From Pedobacter nototheniae (lineage in GTDB: Bacteria; Bacteroidota; Bacteroidia; Sphingobacteriales; Sphingobacteriaceae): a DNA stretch of 64,000 nucleotides. Every line of letters starts with the position of its first letter. Position 1 is the stretch's first letter. The stretch lies in NCBI RefSeq assembly GCF_004335085.1, contig NZ_RQRS01000001.1, positions 186,001-250,000 on the forward strand. Reading direction: 5' to 3'. Below are positions 1-7,575 of this stretch, one piece after another. A program made the position numbers and the translations under genes. The notes under the pieces were generated by a model. It had not been told where the DNA came from. It ran no database searches and worked only from the letters and a program-made list of their open reading frames with translations.

Positions 1-1611
1 ATCACTGCTGTTGATGACCTGAATTACAGTTATGATGGCAACAGGCTTAGCAATGTAGCTGATGGAGCCGGGGGAAGCTATAATGTATTTGGGTTTAAAA
101 ACCTTACCGGATCGGTTAATTCTTATGTATATGCCGATAATGGAAACTTAACAGTTGACCCTAAAAAAGGATTAGGGCTTTCTTATAATGTCCTCAACCG
201 GACTGAGCGAATCATGGTAAATACAGCTTCGGGCAGGTATATTGATTATACCTACGATGCAGGTGGGTCAATGATTCGTAAGCAGGCAATTGACAATGGA
301 GCCCTGGTAAAAACCACAGATTACATCGAAGGCTTTGTTTATGAAAACGGAACATTGGCTTATTTTGGTGCAACTGAGGGAAGGGTAAGAAATGCTGCTG
401 GCAATTTGAAACAGGAGTATATTATTAAAGACCAGCAGGGCAATGCCAGGGTAAGTTTTGAGGAGCAAAACGGTATAGCGGTGGTAAGGCAGGAAAACAG
501 TTATTATCCTTTTGGCTTAAGCATGCCAGGTAATACAGTGCCAACAGCAGCCAATAAAAATCTCTATAACAGAGGAAGTGAGTGGCAAGATGATTTTGGG
601 GATCTACCCGATTTGCAGCAAACGTTCTTCAGGATGTATGATGCAGCACTGGGCAGGTTTATAGCGGTTGACCCTATGGCTGAGGCCAGCGAAAGTTTTG
701 GTACTTACCATTATTCTATGGATAACCCGGTGATGTTTAACGATCCGATGGGGGATTTGACACAGCAGGGAGATCCGGGAGGACGCAGTAATGAGCCGCA
801 GGCCGTTAACTTTCATGGAGGCTATGGAAGGATAGGCGCTGGTTCCGGTAACCACTGGAGCGATGGTATAGGTTATGGAGACTGGAGTGCATGGAATGGA
901 AGTGATAGTTACCGATGGGCAATTTCTCAAGGTTTTTCTGATACAAATGGTGTATTGAGCAAAACTGGTGAGGGAGGAGTGCAGTATGGATATAAAAGTG
1001 ATGGTAAATATGGTTATTGGTCAAATGATTCTATATTTCAAACGGGCACTACTAGTTATTTTAACGCTGTAACTGGGAAAGTTGAGCAAAGTGTGAACAC
1101 AGGTGATTTTGTTTCAACTTGGCATATGTTAAATGACGATCAGACTTGGAAAGATTTTGCTAATGGTACAAGTAAGGTCAATTGGGGCTTAACTTTAGGG
1201 ACTACTAGTTTGCAAAATATTTCTGGGTCTGTTAGATTGTCTACTGTAAAATTAGGTTTCAGCCCTAAATATTATAGTAATGCATGGACAGGGAATAGAT
1301 ATGCAAAAACCTTTAATGTCGGAAAAATAGGTGCTATTACTTCAAGAGGATTAGTAGTAGCAGGAATTGCAGTAGATGGATATAGCTGGTATAAAGGCGA
1401 TATTAGTGACAATAAGATGACGACTAATACAACGATGGCTCTATGGGGTCTAACAGGAGTAGGAACTGTTCCCTCAATATTTTATTTTGGAGCTGAGGCA
1501 TTTGTACCTGGTGGTTTTGAAGGATTAATGAATGGAGCTGAGCAAGGGTTTGCAGAAACAAAAAGAATTTTAGGACCAAGTTGGAGGCCCATGCCATTAG
1601 GAGGCAAATAA
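1..1611 (+). CDS. Rhs/YD-repeat polymorphic toxin, C-terminal part (5' end outside window)
   Basis: The reading frame is open from base 1, so the gene starts upstream. The first part carries YD-repeat strings (YSYDGNRL, YTYDAGG, YIEGFVYENG). These lead into an Rhs-associated core end (RMYDAALGRFIAVDPMAE, then NPVMFNDPMGD). After the core come about 140 residues that recur in two orphan copies downstream, then a unique tip from about base 1133. The tip is hydrophobic and glycine-rich (AGIAVDGYSWYKGDI, then SIFYFGAEAF). Rhs proteins form a shell that carries a C-terminal toxin, so this tip is the likely effector. The tip aligns by eye with the end of the orphan gene at 3059-3982, which suggests a membrane-acting or pore-forming family; that activity is inferred. 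A candidate immunity gene follows 12 bp later. This is the only copy joined to an upstream Rhs body and so is the currently expressed form. Confidence 0.9.
   Translation: MTAVDDLNYSYDGNRLSNVADGAGGSYNVFGFKNLTGSVNSYVYADNGNLTVDPKKGLGLSYNVLNRTERIMVNTASGRYIDYTYDAGGSMIRKQAIDNGALVKTTDYIEGFVYENGTLAYFGATEGRVRNAAGNLKQEYIIKDQQGNARVSFEEQNGIAVVRQENSYYPFGLSMPGNTVPTAANKNLYNRGSEWQDDFGDLPDLQQTFFRMYDAALGRFIAVDPMAEASESFGTYHYSMDNPVMFNDPMGDLTQQGDPGGRSNEPQAVNFHGGYGRIGAGSGNHWSDGIGYGDWSAWNGSDSYRWAISQGFSDTNGVLSKTGEGGVQYGYKSDGKYGYWSNDSIFQTGTTSYFNAVTGKVEQSVNTGDFVSTWHMLNDDQTWKDFANGTSKVNWGLTLGTTSLQNISGSVRLSTVKLGFSPKYYSNAWTGNRYAKTFNVGKIGAITSRGLVVAGIAVDGYSWYKGDISDNKMTTNTTMALWGLTGVGTVPSIFYFGAEAFVPGGFEGLMNGAEQGFAETKRILGPSWRPMPLGGK
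673..1132 (+). repeat. Rhs core-end block, copy 1 of 3
   Basis: This block of about 460 bp encodes the stretch from PMAEASESFGTYHYSM to STWHML. It recurs nearly unchanged at 3065-3524 (offset 2392). A shorter version runs from 4937 to about 5290. The copies differ at scattered single bases, and unique toxin tips begin where the identity ends. Such blocks are the homology used when Rhs genes exchange tips. Confidence 0.9.
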
Positions 1612-1623
1612 AAAAAATGGATT

Positions 1624-2031
1624 ATGAAAATTAAAGAGGCATATTATTATTTTTATTATACTATTTACAAGGCTTGGAGTAAAAATTACAATCCCCTTCT
1701 AACCAATAGATTTAAAGCAGATATATGTATTACTGTTCTTCAAATATGGATGATAATTGCTTTATATGCTTATATGAGTATCTTCCTAGGTGTAAGGATT
1801 GAACTTTCAATCGGGCAGCCACTTGGTTTCATACCTTTCCTCTTAGCGTTTTGTACAACATTGTATTTTTTTACTTTTTCAAATAAATGGAAATCTTCTT
1901 TTGAAGAGTTTGAAAAATGGCCTAAGAAGAAAAAACGGATTGGAAGTTTAATTGTCTGGTGTGTTGTAATTTTTATTCTTTTTAACTTGGTTTTTTCAGT
2001 TAAATTAATGAACGAGATAATTTTAATTTAA
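1624..2031 (+). CDS. Small membrane protein, candidate immunity protein for the Rhs tip
   Basis: The protein has 135 residues with about three hydrophobic spans (near residues 36-58, 66-84 and 107-128). The N-terminus reads EAYYYFYYTIYK. The candidate immunity gene at 3979 begins in a similar way (AYYYFLFRVYK), and the toxin tips in front of both genes also resemble each other. The gene follows the Rhs stop codon by 12 bp. The position directly after a toxin tip, the small size and the membrane character all fit immunity to a membrane-acting toxin. I do not recognise a named family, so the function is inferred from context. Confidence 0.65.
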   Translation: MKIKEAYYYFYYTIYKAWSKNYNPLLTNRFKADICITVLQIWMIIALYAYMSIFLGVRIELSIGQPLGFIPFLLAFCTTLYFFTFSNKWKSSFEEFEKWPKKKKRIGSLIVWCVVIFILFNLVFSVKLMNEIILI

Positions 2032-2168
2032 TAAAAATTGTAAAATAATAATCAATTATGCCGCTTTTATTCCGGGATGGGATATGCAGATAAAATTAGA
2101 TATTCTGATTATTTAGGATCTGGAAAAGAAATAGGAGGGAAACTTAACTTAGAACTGTAGAAAGGGGA

Positions 2169-2666
2169 ATGAGTTTTGTTAAAGTTGGGGAGGCCTTTTA
2201 CAATGGCAACTCAAAGTCTTCGACATGGAAGGGGAATGCATGGAATTGGATGAAGGAGCACTTTGATGTGGCTGGCGGCTATTCGCTTTCATTTGGGGCT
2301 CAGATTGGAGGTGGATTTAAGGAGGGATTAGCTGCTAGAATAAATATTTATTCAACGGTTCATAGTGACGTGGAATTTAGTTATAAAAAAGGAATAAAAG
2401 GCACTCAAGGTGGAATGTATAATCCTGGAGAAAAGAATAATTGGGGGATAGGGGCTGCCTATTATTTAGGATTTGACTATAAAGGACAGATTTACAAAGG
2501 GGTTAAAGAACATGAATTATCACTAGGAGTAGTTGGTTTTGGTGGAAAGGTTAAATTAGACAACTCAGGAAATGTAACTGACTGGTTTGTCGGATTTGAT
2601 CCATCTGTTAATGCACAATTCTTTTTTGGTATCGAGGCAAATTTTAGAATAGGATTTTCAAAATAA
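2169..2666 (+). CDS. Orphan Rhs C-terminal tip remnant (glycine-rich beta-type domain)
   Basis: The protein has 165 residues and no signal peptide. The composition is rich in glycine and aromatic residues with alternating strands (YSLSFGAQIGGGF, IGAAYYLGFDY, LSLGVVGFGGKVK, FFFGIEANFRIGF). The start resembles sequence that normally lies inside an Rhs C-terminus (YNGNSKSSTWKGNAWNW). No Rhs core precedes it: the in-frame stop at 2145 cuts it off. Just upstream, 2032-2168 holds a short open stretch in another frame (GMGYADKIRYSDYL) that may be more of the same broken gene. A candidate immunity gene follows 13 bp later. I read this as a displaced tip that has lost its N-terminal part. The toxin type is unknown, and translation from ATG 2169 is uncertain. 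Confidence 0.5.
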   Translation: MSFVKVGEAFYNGNSKSSTWKGNAWNWMKEHFDVAGGYSLSFGAQIGGGFKEGLAARINIYSTVHSDVEFSYKKGIKGTQGGMYNPGEKNNWGIGAAYYLGFDYKGQIYKGVKEHELSLGVVGFGGKVKLDNSGNVTDWFVGFDPSVNAQFFFGIEANFRIGFSK

Positions 2667-2679
2667 TAATAGTCATAAT

Positions 2680-3075
2680 ATGCCAGTTAAAATTATTATA
2701 ATAGTTATTGTATTAATAATTGTGTTTATTGCTTTAAATTATTTAGCTTATAAACTAATTATCTATAATGTGCAACGAAGATATATTAATCCTTTTTTAA
2801 AATCTGAAAAGATGACCTTGCAAAGGATTAAATGTACGGGCTTGTTTGATAAGGGATACTTTGGTCGTGATAAATTGGTGTTGTTGCCAGTATCAGAGTT
2901 AGGAAAATTAACTACAGCAACATATGTACATATCTATGTAATCACAAAGGAAAATAGGAATGAATGTTATACAGTGAAAATACTGTGTAGATTTCTATTT
3001 GTTTATAAGGTTTTTTTGAGGACAGGTAGAGGAGAAAAATATGAGTTAAAACTCATACGTGAATCCTATGGCTGA
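2680..3075 (+). CDS. Single-span membrane protein, candidate immunity protein
   Basis: The protein has 131 residues: a very hydrophobic N-terminus (IIIIVIVLIIVFIALNYLAY) and a soluble domain of about 100 residues. It sits 13 bp after the orphan tip at 2169-2666, the usual immunity position. The last codons run into the repeated Rhs core block, so the C-terminal residues (ESYG) are encoded by the module junction and may not be original. The 3' two-thirds is duplicated at 4647-4947 without the membrane segment. The role as immunity is inferred from position only. Confidence 0.55.
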   Translation: MPVKIIIIVIVLIIVFIALNYLAYKLIIYNVQRRYINPFLKSEKMTLQRIKCTGLFDKGYFGRDKLVLLPVSELGKLTTATYVHIYVITKENRNECYTVKILCRFLFVYKVFLRTGRGEKYELKLIRESYG

Positions 3076-3418
3076 GGCCAGCGAAAGTTTTGGTACCTAC
3101 CATTATTCGATGGACAACCCGGTGATGTTTAACGATCCGATGGGGGATTTGACACAGCAGGGAGATCCGGGAGGACGCAGTAATGAGCCGCAGGCCGTTA
3201 ACTTTCATGGTGGCTATGGAAGGATAGGCGCTGGATCGGGTAACCACTGGAGCGATGGTATAGGTTATGGAGACTGGAGTGCATGGAATGGAAGTGATAG
3301 TTACCGATGGGCAATCTCACAAGGTTTTTCTGATACAAATGGTGTATTGAGCAAAACTGGTGAGGGAGGAGTGCAATATGGATACAAAAGTGACGGTAAA
3401 TATGGGTATTGGTCAAAT
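2775..3418 (+). repeat. Direct repeat: immunity 3' part plus Rhs core block, copy 1
   Basis: The sequence from ACGAAGAT at 2775 to about 3418 recurs at 4647-5290 at a constant offset of 1872 bp with few differences. It joins the 3' part of the candidate immunity gene to the start of an orphan Rhs module. This points to a duplication or recombination that carried a module boundary to a new place. Confidence 0.85.
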
Positions 3419-3982
3419 GATTCTATATTTCAAACGGGCACTACTAGTTATTTTAACGCTGTAACTGGGAAAGTTGAGCAAAGTGTGAACACAGGTGATT
3501 TTGTTTCAACTTGGCATATGTTAACTGCCAATCAGGGGGGAGATAACGCGCTAAATTATTTCGATAAGAATAATGGTGATATTGGCAACGGCCTTGCAGG
3601 TGTTGGATATGTGTCAGGTGCGGTAGGTAATTGGGCTGGAAATATTATCAAGAGTAGATCACTTTATGGGGCACCGGGTGCGACTACTATTTTAAGAACC
3701 ACCCTTGCAAATATTCATGTTCCTACTGGTGCACTAAGGACAACTGGTACGGTACTTCGAGGATTAGGTACAGCCGCTGGCTTAGCTGGTGTTGGAATTA
3801 CCGGTTATCAATATATAAATGGTCAGATTACCGGAAAAGAGGCATTAGTGGATGCCACATTTGGTGCAATAGGCTTCATGGGCCCTGTTGGTGCAGGGGT
3901 GAGTATTCTGTATTTTGGAGGTAAAGCTATATACGAATATTCTACTGGGGATACTTTGTTTGATAAACCAAGACGTGAATGA
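3059..3982 (+). CDS. Orphan Rhs C-terminal module with hydrophobic toxin tip
   Basis: The frame begins within the core-end block (PMAEASESFGTYHYSM) and has no upstream Rhs body. The start is GTG 3059 or ATG 3068, so it may be a silent donor rather than an expressed gene. Up to about base 3524 it is nearly identical to the main Rhs gene. The unique tip is glycine- and alanine-rich (GLAGVGITGYQYINGQITG, then FGAIGFMGPVGAG and SILYFGGKA). Its last 55 residues align by eye with the tip of the main gene: AGxxxxGY, then a charged turn, then SIxYFGxxA. This is typical of helical hairpins that could insert in membranes, but activity is inferred. The stop codon overlaps the next gene (ATGA). Confidence 0.75.
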   Translation: MNPMAEASESFGTYHYSMDNPVMFNDPMGDLTQQGDPGGRSNEPQAVNFHGGYGRIGAGSGNHWSDGIGYGDWSAWNGSDSYRWAISQGFSDTNGVLSKTGEGGVQYGYKSDGKYGYWSNDSIFQTGTTSYFNAVTGKVEQSVNTGDFVSTWHMLTANQGGDNALNYFDKNNGDIGNGLAGVGYVSGAVGNWAGNIIKSRSLYGAPGATTILRTTLANIHVPTGALRTTGTVLRGLGTAAGLAGVGITGYQYINGQITGKEALVDATFGAIGFMGPVGAGVSILYFGGKAIYEYSTGDTLFDKPRRE

Positions 3983-4443
3983 TGAGAGCGTATTATTATT
4001 TTTTATTTAGGGTTTATAAATTCTATACAGATAGAATGAAAGAGAATGACATTCCTTTAATCTATGTGGCGTCTATAAGTGCCTTATTGATCTTTTTTAA
4101 CGTATTCACCGTTTATTCATGGCTAATTTATTGTGATTATTTTAACGATATAATCCCGAGCAAATATTACATATTAATTCCCATAGCAATTATCTGGCTA
4201 TTAAACTACTTTGTATTTGTTAGACGAGAACTCTTCTTAGAATGCAACTTTACCAAAGATATAAAGGGAGGGCTATTGATCATTCTTTATATGGTGATTA
4301 CAGCTGCGTCGTTTATTATAGTTGCTAATTACAATCGTGAAAAGCTACTTAAACACCAGCAAGAACATCCGGTAACAGAGCAAGTTAAGCAAAGGCCATC
4401 ATTGGAGGGAAAAATAAAAAAATGGTGGAAAGACACTTTTTAG
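3979..4443 (+). CDS. Multi-spanning membrane protein, candidate immunity protein
   Basis: The protein has 154 residues with about four hydrophobic spans (near residues 27-48, 62-80, 95-115) and a charged C-terminal tail. The N-terminus AYYYFLFRVYKFY matches the start of the candidate immunity protein at 1624. The start codon overlaps the toxin-tip stop (ATGA at 3979-3982), so translation is probably coupled. Related tips and related membrane partners at two places in the same array support a toxin-immunity pairing. The function is inferred. Confidence 0.65.
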   Translation: MMRAYYYFLFRVYKFYTDRMKENDIPLIYVASISALLIFFNVFTVYSWLIYCDYFNDIIPSKYYILIPIAIIWLLNYFVFVRRELFLECNFTKDIKGGLLIILYMVITAASFIIVANYNREKLLKHQQEHPVTEQVKQRPSLEGKIKKWWKDTF

Positions 4444-4590
4444 TGTTCATGCTTAAATGTTCCCACCACCGGGCATTATGTGCCAATAACAACTATTACT
4501 TATGGGTTCCAAATTATTAATAATGCAGTGGTGCTTTCCCCTATTACTACTACAACTCCATCAGCATTTCAAAGGGGATCAATTCCTTAA
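4444..4590 (+). pseudogene. Remnant of an Rhs toxin tip
   Basis: After the stop of the preceding gene the same frame is open for 48 codons (YVPITTITYGFQIINNAVV, ending FQRGSIP) with no start codon. It ends 11 bp before a new ATG that begins a signal-peptide-like sequence, repeating the tip-then-immunity layout. I read it as the last part of a displaced tip; the family is unknown. Confidence 0.45.
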
Positions 4591-4601
4591 TCTATATCAT
4601 T

Positions 4602-4661
4602 ATGAAAAAATTATTAGCAATATTTATCTTATTTTCGACAATGCTTACGAAGATTTATTAA
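4602..4661 (+). pseudogene. Truncated immunity gene leader cut at a recombination junction
   Basis: ATG 4602 starts a peptide beginning MKKLLAIFILFSTML, which looks like a signal peptide. It runs into the repeat that starts at 4647 and stops after 19 residues. The body of the original gene has been replaced by the duplicated 3' part of another candidate immunity gene, so this marks a module breakpoint. Confidence 0.5.
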
Positions 4662-5290
4662 TCCTTTTTTAAAATCTGAAAAGATGACCTTGCAAAGGAT
4701 TAAATGTACGGGCTTGTTTGATAAGGGATACTTTGGTGGTGATAAATTGGTGTTGTTTCCAGTATCAGATTTAGGGAAATTAACTATAACAACATATGTA
4801 CATATCTATGTAATCACAAAGGAAAATAGGAATGAATATTATACAGTGAAAATACTGTGTAGATTTCTATTTGTTTATAAGGTTTTGTTGAGGACATGTA
4901 GAGGAGAAAAATATGAGTTAAAACTCATACGTAAATCCTATGGCTGAGGCCAGCGATAGTTTTGGTACTTACCATTATTCGATGGACAACCCGGTGATGT
5001 TTAACGATCCAATGGGGGATTTGACACAGCAGGGAGATCCGGGAGGACGCAGTAATGAGTCGCAGGCCGTTAACTTTCATGGAGGCTATGGAAGGATAGG
5101 CGCTGGATCGGGTAACCACTGGAGCGATGGTATAGGTTATGGAGACTGGAGTGCATGGAATGGAAGTGATAGTTACCGATGGGCAATCTCACAAGGTTTT
5201 TCTGATACAAATGGTGTATTGAGCAAAACTGGTGAGGGAGGAGTGCAATATGGATATAAAAGTGACGGTAAATATGGCTATTGGTCAAAT
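4647..5290 (+). repeat. Direct repeat: immunity 3' part plus Rhs core block, copy 2
   Basis: Second copy of the 644-bp segment at 2775-3418, offset 1872 bp. The left edge falls within the truncated leader peptide at 4602-4661. The right edge is where the third toxin tip diverges (WSNGSVINGSM instead of WSNDSIFQTG). Confidence 0.85.
4684..4947 (+). pseudogene. 5'-truncated duplicate of the 2680 immunity-like gene
   Basis: The sequence matches the soluble part of the 2680-3075 protein (TLQRIKCTGLFDKGYFG, then TYVHIYVITKENRNE) with a few substitutions. The N-terminal membrane segment is missing, because homology begins at 4647 inside the gene. Without its anchor it is probably non-functional, although an 87-residue frame remains open. 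Confidence 0.65.
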
Positions 5291-5791
5291 GGTTCTGTCA
5301 TTAATGGAAGCATGGAAACATATTTCAATACCAAAACAGGGAAAGATGAGCAGGTTTTGAATACAGTTAGTGTTGTTTCGACCTGGCATGAGCTTGTAAG
5401 AGGGGCAATAGGTGGTCCTATACCATGGTATGGAAATTTCTTAGGCCCAGGTCCTGATGGAAATCCTTATAAACTAACGGGGTATGACGGCAATATCTTG
5501 AAACCTGTAGATATGTTAGATGCAGCAGCCCAGCGCCACGATGTCGCTTATGATGCAGCGAAAGTTGGCGGAATTAACGGAGCGTTATTCCGACGTAGAG
5601 TTTCTGCTGCAGACCAACAACTAGCCCTAGATGCAGTTGGTGTTATAGCTGCTTATTACCGGGGATCTAAGGACACGATCACAGGACAAAGAATTACAGC
5701 AGAAGAAGTGAAATGGGCTGAAAGAGTGACTGCTGCATTCTTAGGCATTGGAGGTTATAAAATAATTTTAGGTGGACAATCTGTTAAATAA
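4940..5791 (+). CDS. Orphan Rhs C-terminal module with phospholipase A2-like tip
   Basis: The first 117 residues are the repeated Rhs core-end block. The tip then contains NFLGPGPDGNP (residues 166-176) and DMLDAAAQRHDVAYDAA (191-207), followed by SAADQQLALD. This order matches the phospholipase A2 domain of parvovirus VP1: a calcium-loop-like LGPG, then a helix with the His-Asp pair (H200, D201), then a conserved ADQ stretch. PLA2 cleaves the sn-2 acyl chain of phospholipids, so the tip is probably a membrane-lipid-degrading toxin. An in-frame stop at 4919 shows there is no fusion to an upstream Rhs body; ATG 4940 is the only start. It may therefore be a stored tip. A membrane-anchored partner gene follows 18 bp later. 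Confidence 0.75.
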   Translation: MAEASDSFGTYHYSMDNPVMFNDPMGDLTQQGDPGGRSNESQAVNFHGGYGRIGAGSGNHWSDGIGYGDWSAWNGSDSYRWAISQGFSDTNGVLSKTGEGGVQYGYKSDGKYGYWSNGSVINGSMETYFNTKTGKDEQVLNTVSVVSTWHELVRGAIGGPIPWYGNFLGPGPDGNPYKLTGYDGNILKPVDMLDAAAQRHDVAYDAAKVGGINGALFRRRVSAADQQLALDAVGVIAAYYRGSKDTITGQRITAEEVKWAERVTAAFLGIGGYKIILGGQSVK

Positions 5792-5809
5792 ATATAAAAT
5801 TTTAAAATA

Positions 5810-6271
5810 ATGAAAAAAATTTTAATCGTCGTGTACATTCTCGTTATGCTGATACCAATAGGCGTAATAATATATTTTGTCGGTGGTGTCAGTCGGCAAA
5901 CGCCACCTATTCAAAGTTATGAATACCAGGGAAGTGTAAATGAACTAATAATAGATATTGATAGATATTCAAAGTTAAGATCCAATGGCAAATATTTCAT
6001 AACCGATACAGTTGGGAATGTAAAAGATGATTATGCAATCAGATTAACCATAGAATTAAAAGCTAATAATAATATAATTGAATTCGGTTTAAAACTAGAA
6101 CCTCAAGGAAAGGCAGTGAGATCTAAAACGAATGTTTATTTAACTAAAGCCTATAATAAAACATTAATTTCTGGTGGATACCAAGCTGAAAGTGTAGGAA
6201 TCAAACCCCTTGTTGATTTTTTCAATTCCGATTTCGTCTCTAAAATAAAAAGGCTTCATAAAATTGAATAG
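5810..6271 (+). CDS. Membrane-anchored protein, candidate immunity to the PLA2-like tip
   Basis: The protein has 153 residues: one N-terminal hydrophobic segment (ILIVVYILVMLIPIGVIIYFV) and a soluble domain of about 125 residues. The layout suggests an uncleaved anchor with the domain outside the cytoplasmic membrane. That is where a phospholipase arriving from another cell would act. It lies 18 bp after the PLA2-like module. I do not recognise the family; the role is inferred from position and topology. Confidence 0.6.
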   Translation: MKKILIVVYILVMLIPIGVIIYFVGGVSRQTPPIQSYEYQGSVNELIIDIDRYSKLRSNGKYFITDTVGNVKDDYAIRLTIELKANNNIIEFGLKLEPQGKAVRSKTNVYLTKAYNKTLISGGYQAESVGIKPLVDFFNSDFVSKIKRLHKIE

Positions 6272-6317
6272 ATTCTAATGAGTAGTTATTTATTTGTTTT
6301 CAGGCTTATCATTTAAA

Positions 6318-6431
6318 ATGTTTGGATCAGGTAGTGTTGGTTATACTACTTTGATTGGAACCCCAACTTTTGGCAAGCCAGTAAATATTAAAGAAGATTG
6401 GCAGCCTCATACATATGATTTCGGATTATGA
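6318..6431 (+). pseudogene. Remnant of a fourth Rhs toxin tip
   Basis: A 37-residue frame (MFGSGSVGYTTLIGTPTFG, ending HTYDFGL) ends with TGA overlapping the ATG of the next gene (ATGA). That overlap is also seen between the intact tip and immunity gene at 3979. There is no core block or Rhs body in front of it. It is most likely the last piece of a displaced tip. Confidence 0.45.
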
Positions 6432-6843
6432 GAATAAAAAAAACAATTTCAGCGGAAAGTAAAATAAAAGTATCCTTATTAATGGATCGAATAAATTTAC
6501 GGTTAAAAGAACAGGGGTATATTATTACGGGTATTACTTCAAACTCTTTGTCCTTTAAAGATGACAATTGGGAAATTCGTTCCAAAGATAAAATATTTAA
6601 AAAAGTAGATAAAGGAGAATTTGAGCTTTTTGAATCTAACGACGATTTCCAATCAAAAATAAAATACACATATTATGTATCTTTTTTCTAGAGTTAATTA
6701 TTACAATAGTTGTAGCAATAATTAGTTTTTATCAGAGTTTTTTTATTTTATTAATTTTGCTGCCATTTCTCATGCAATTTATAACCAGAATTGCTGCATT
6801 ACATAATGCAAGTAATGAATTTCTTGCACAAATAATAGACTAA
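6428..6843 (+). pseudogene. Candidate immunity gene interrupted by a frameshift
   Basis: ATG 6428 opens an 87-residue frame that stops at 6689-6691, just after a run of six T (6682-6687). One extra T there would join it to an open frame of 51 more codons ending at 6843. That frame encodes two hydrophobic stretches (LIITIVVAIISFYQSF, then ILLILLPFLMQFI). The restored protein would be about 139 residues with C-terminal membrane spans, similar in size to the other candidate immunity proteins. The gene is either a genuine frameshift, a slippage site or a sequencing error in the homopolymer. The immunity role is inferred from its overlap with the tip remnant. Confidence 0.55.
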
Positions 6844-6963
6844 CCTTGATTAATAGGTAATAAACAAGTTTTCTAATAGTCTATTTCATGAGGTATATCC
6901 GTTTAATCTAACATAAAAGATGATATCATATGATTATTAGGATACTTTGCGTAAACCAGTTTG

Positions 6964-7054
6964 ATTGACCCCATTCCACTAATTTTAAAGTATGGGGAAA
7001 TTAACTGTAAACCAGTTAATTGCTAATTACGTGTTTTTGGTGAGATGGGGTCAA
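6964..7054. repeat. 11-bp inverted repeat ATTGACCCCAT / ATGGGGTCAAT
   Basis: The arms at 6964-6974 and 7044-7054 are perfect inverted copies with a 69-bp spacer. There is no transposase between or beside them. It could be a small non-autonomous element end or a remnant; the function is unknown. Confidence 0.5.
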
Positions 7055-7444
7055 TGCTTTGTGGTTTTTCCATTTATACGCTAATCTTGTTTACCATGCT
7101 GAATAATTCCCACTGCTGGTGTAGCGTGAGTTTTAGCGTTTTCGCTCCTGCAAGCCCGTAGCTCTTACTAAAATAGATAAATTAAAAGCCTAACAATTTA
7201 AAATTATTGTGCTTTGTTTATTTGGCGAGTTGCTGTACATGTCATAAGTTACGTTTTTTCTTGTAAAGGAATTTCGATTTTGGTATTCTTGCTATTGTAA
7301 ATGCGGTTGTTAAGTCTGACAAAAGTCTGCCAGCAATCCTTTAAAAATAGTGAAATTAGAAAAGTAAAAGCCCTCTCAGAATATCAAAAAGGCATCTACG
7401 GAGAAGTTTTAAGCGAATTTTTTAATCCGATATTCTCCACCCTT

Positions 7445-7480
7445 AAAGGCCGATTTATTCATTTAGATTGGTCTTTTTTA
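7445..7480 (+). terminator. Rho-independent terminator
   Basis: AAAGGCCGAT pairs with ATTGGTCTTT (10 bp with two G-U pairs) across a 12-base loop and is followed by a T run. No clear gene ends just before it, so it may end a non-coding transcript. Confidence 0.5.
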
Positions 7481-7575
7481 TTTGCTTTTCTCTTCGTTAA
7501 AAAAACCTTAATCTATTTTTATAACTGTATGTATTTCATATTATTAAAGGTATACTTGTTGTAAAATAAACCCAA

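Larger units (their letters stand above)
6844..7575. other. Gene-poor AT-rich spacer after the Rhs array
   Basis: I find no convincing protein gene. An 87-codon frame at 7301-7564 runs through a predicted terminator and has low-complexity composition, so I do not accept it. On the minus strand, about 7087-7180 has an open stretch without a start (SYGLAGAKTLKLTLHQQW) that could be the end of a decayed gene. The sequence GTAAACCAGTT occurs twice (near 6953 and 7010), next to the inverted repeat listed separately. Confidence 0.5.

Noticed and set aside
604..1024. Minus-strand frames opposite the Rhs core block
   Set aside because: They recur opposite each repeat copy simply because the block is repeated; the plus-strand coding is well supported.
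7301..7564. 87-codon frame as a gene
   Set aside because: It runs through a predicted terminator at 7445-7480, and its composition (Leu/Phe/Lys-rich) shows no family pattern.
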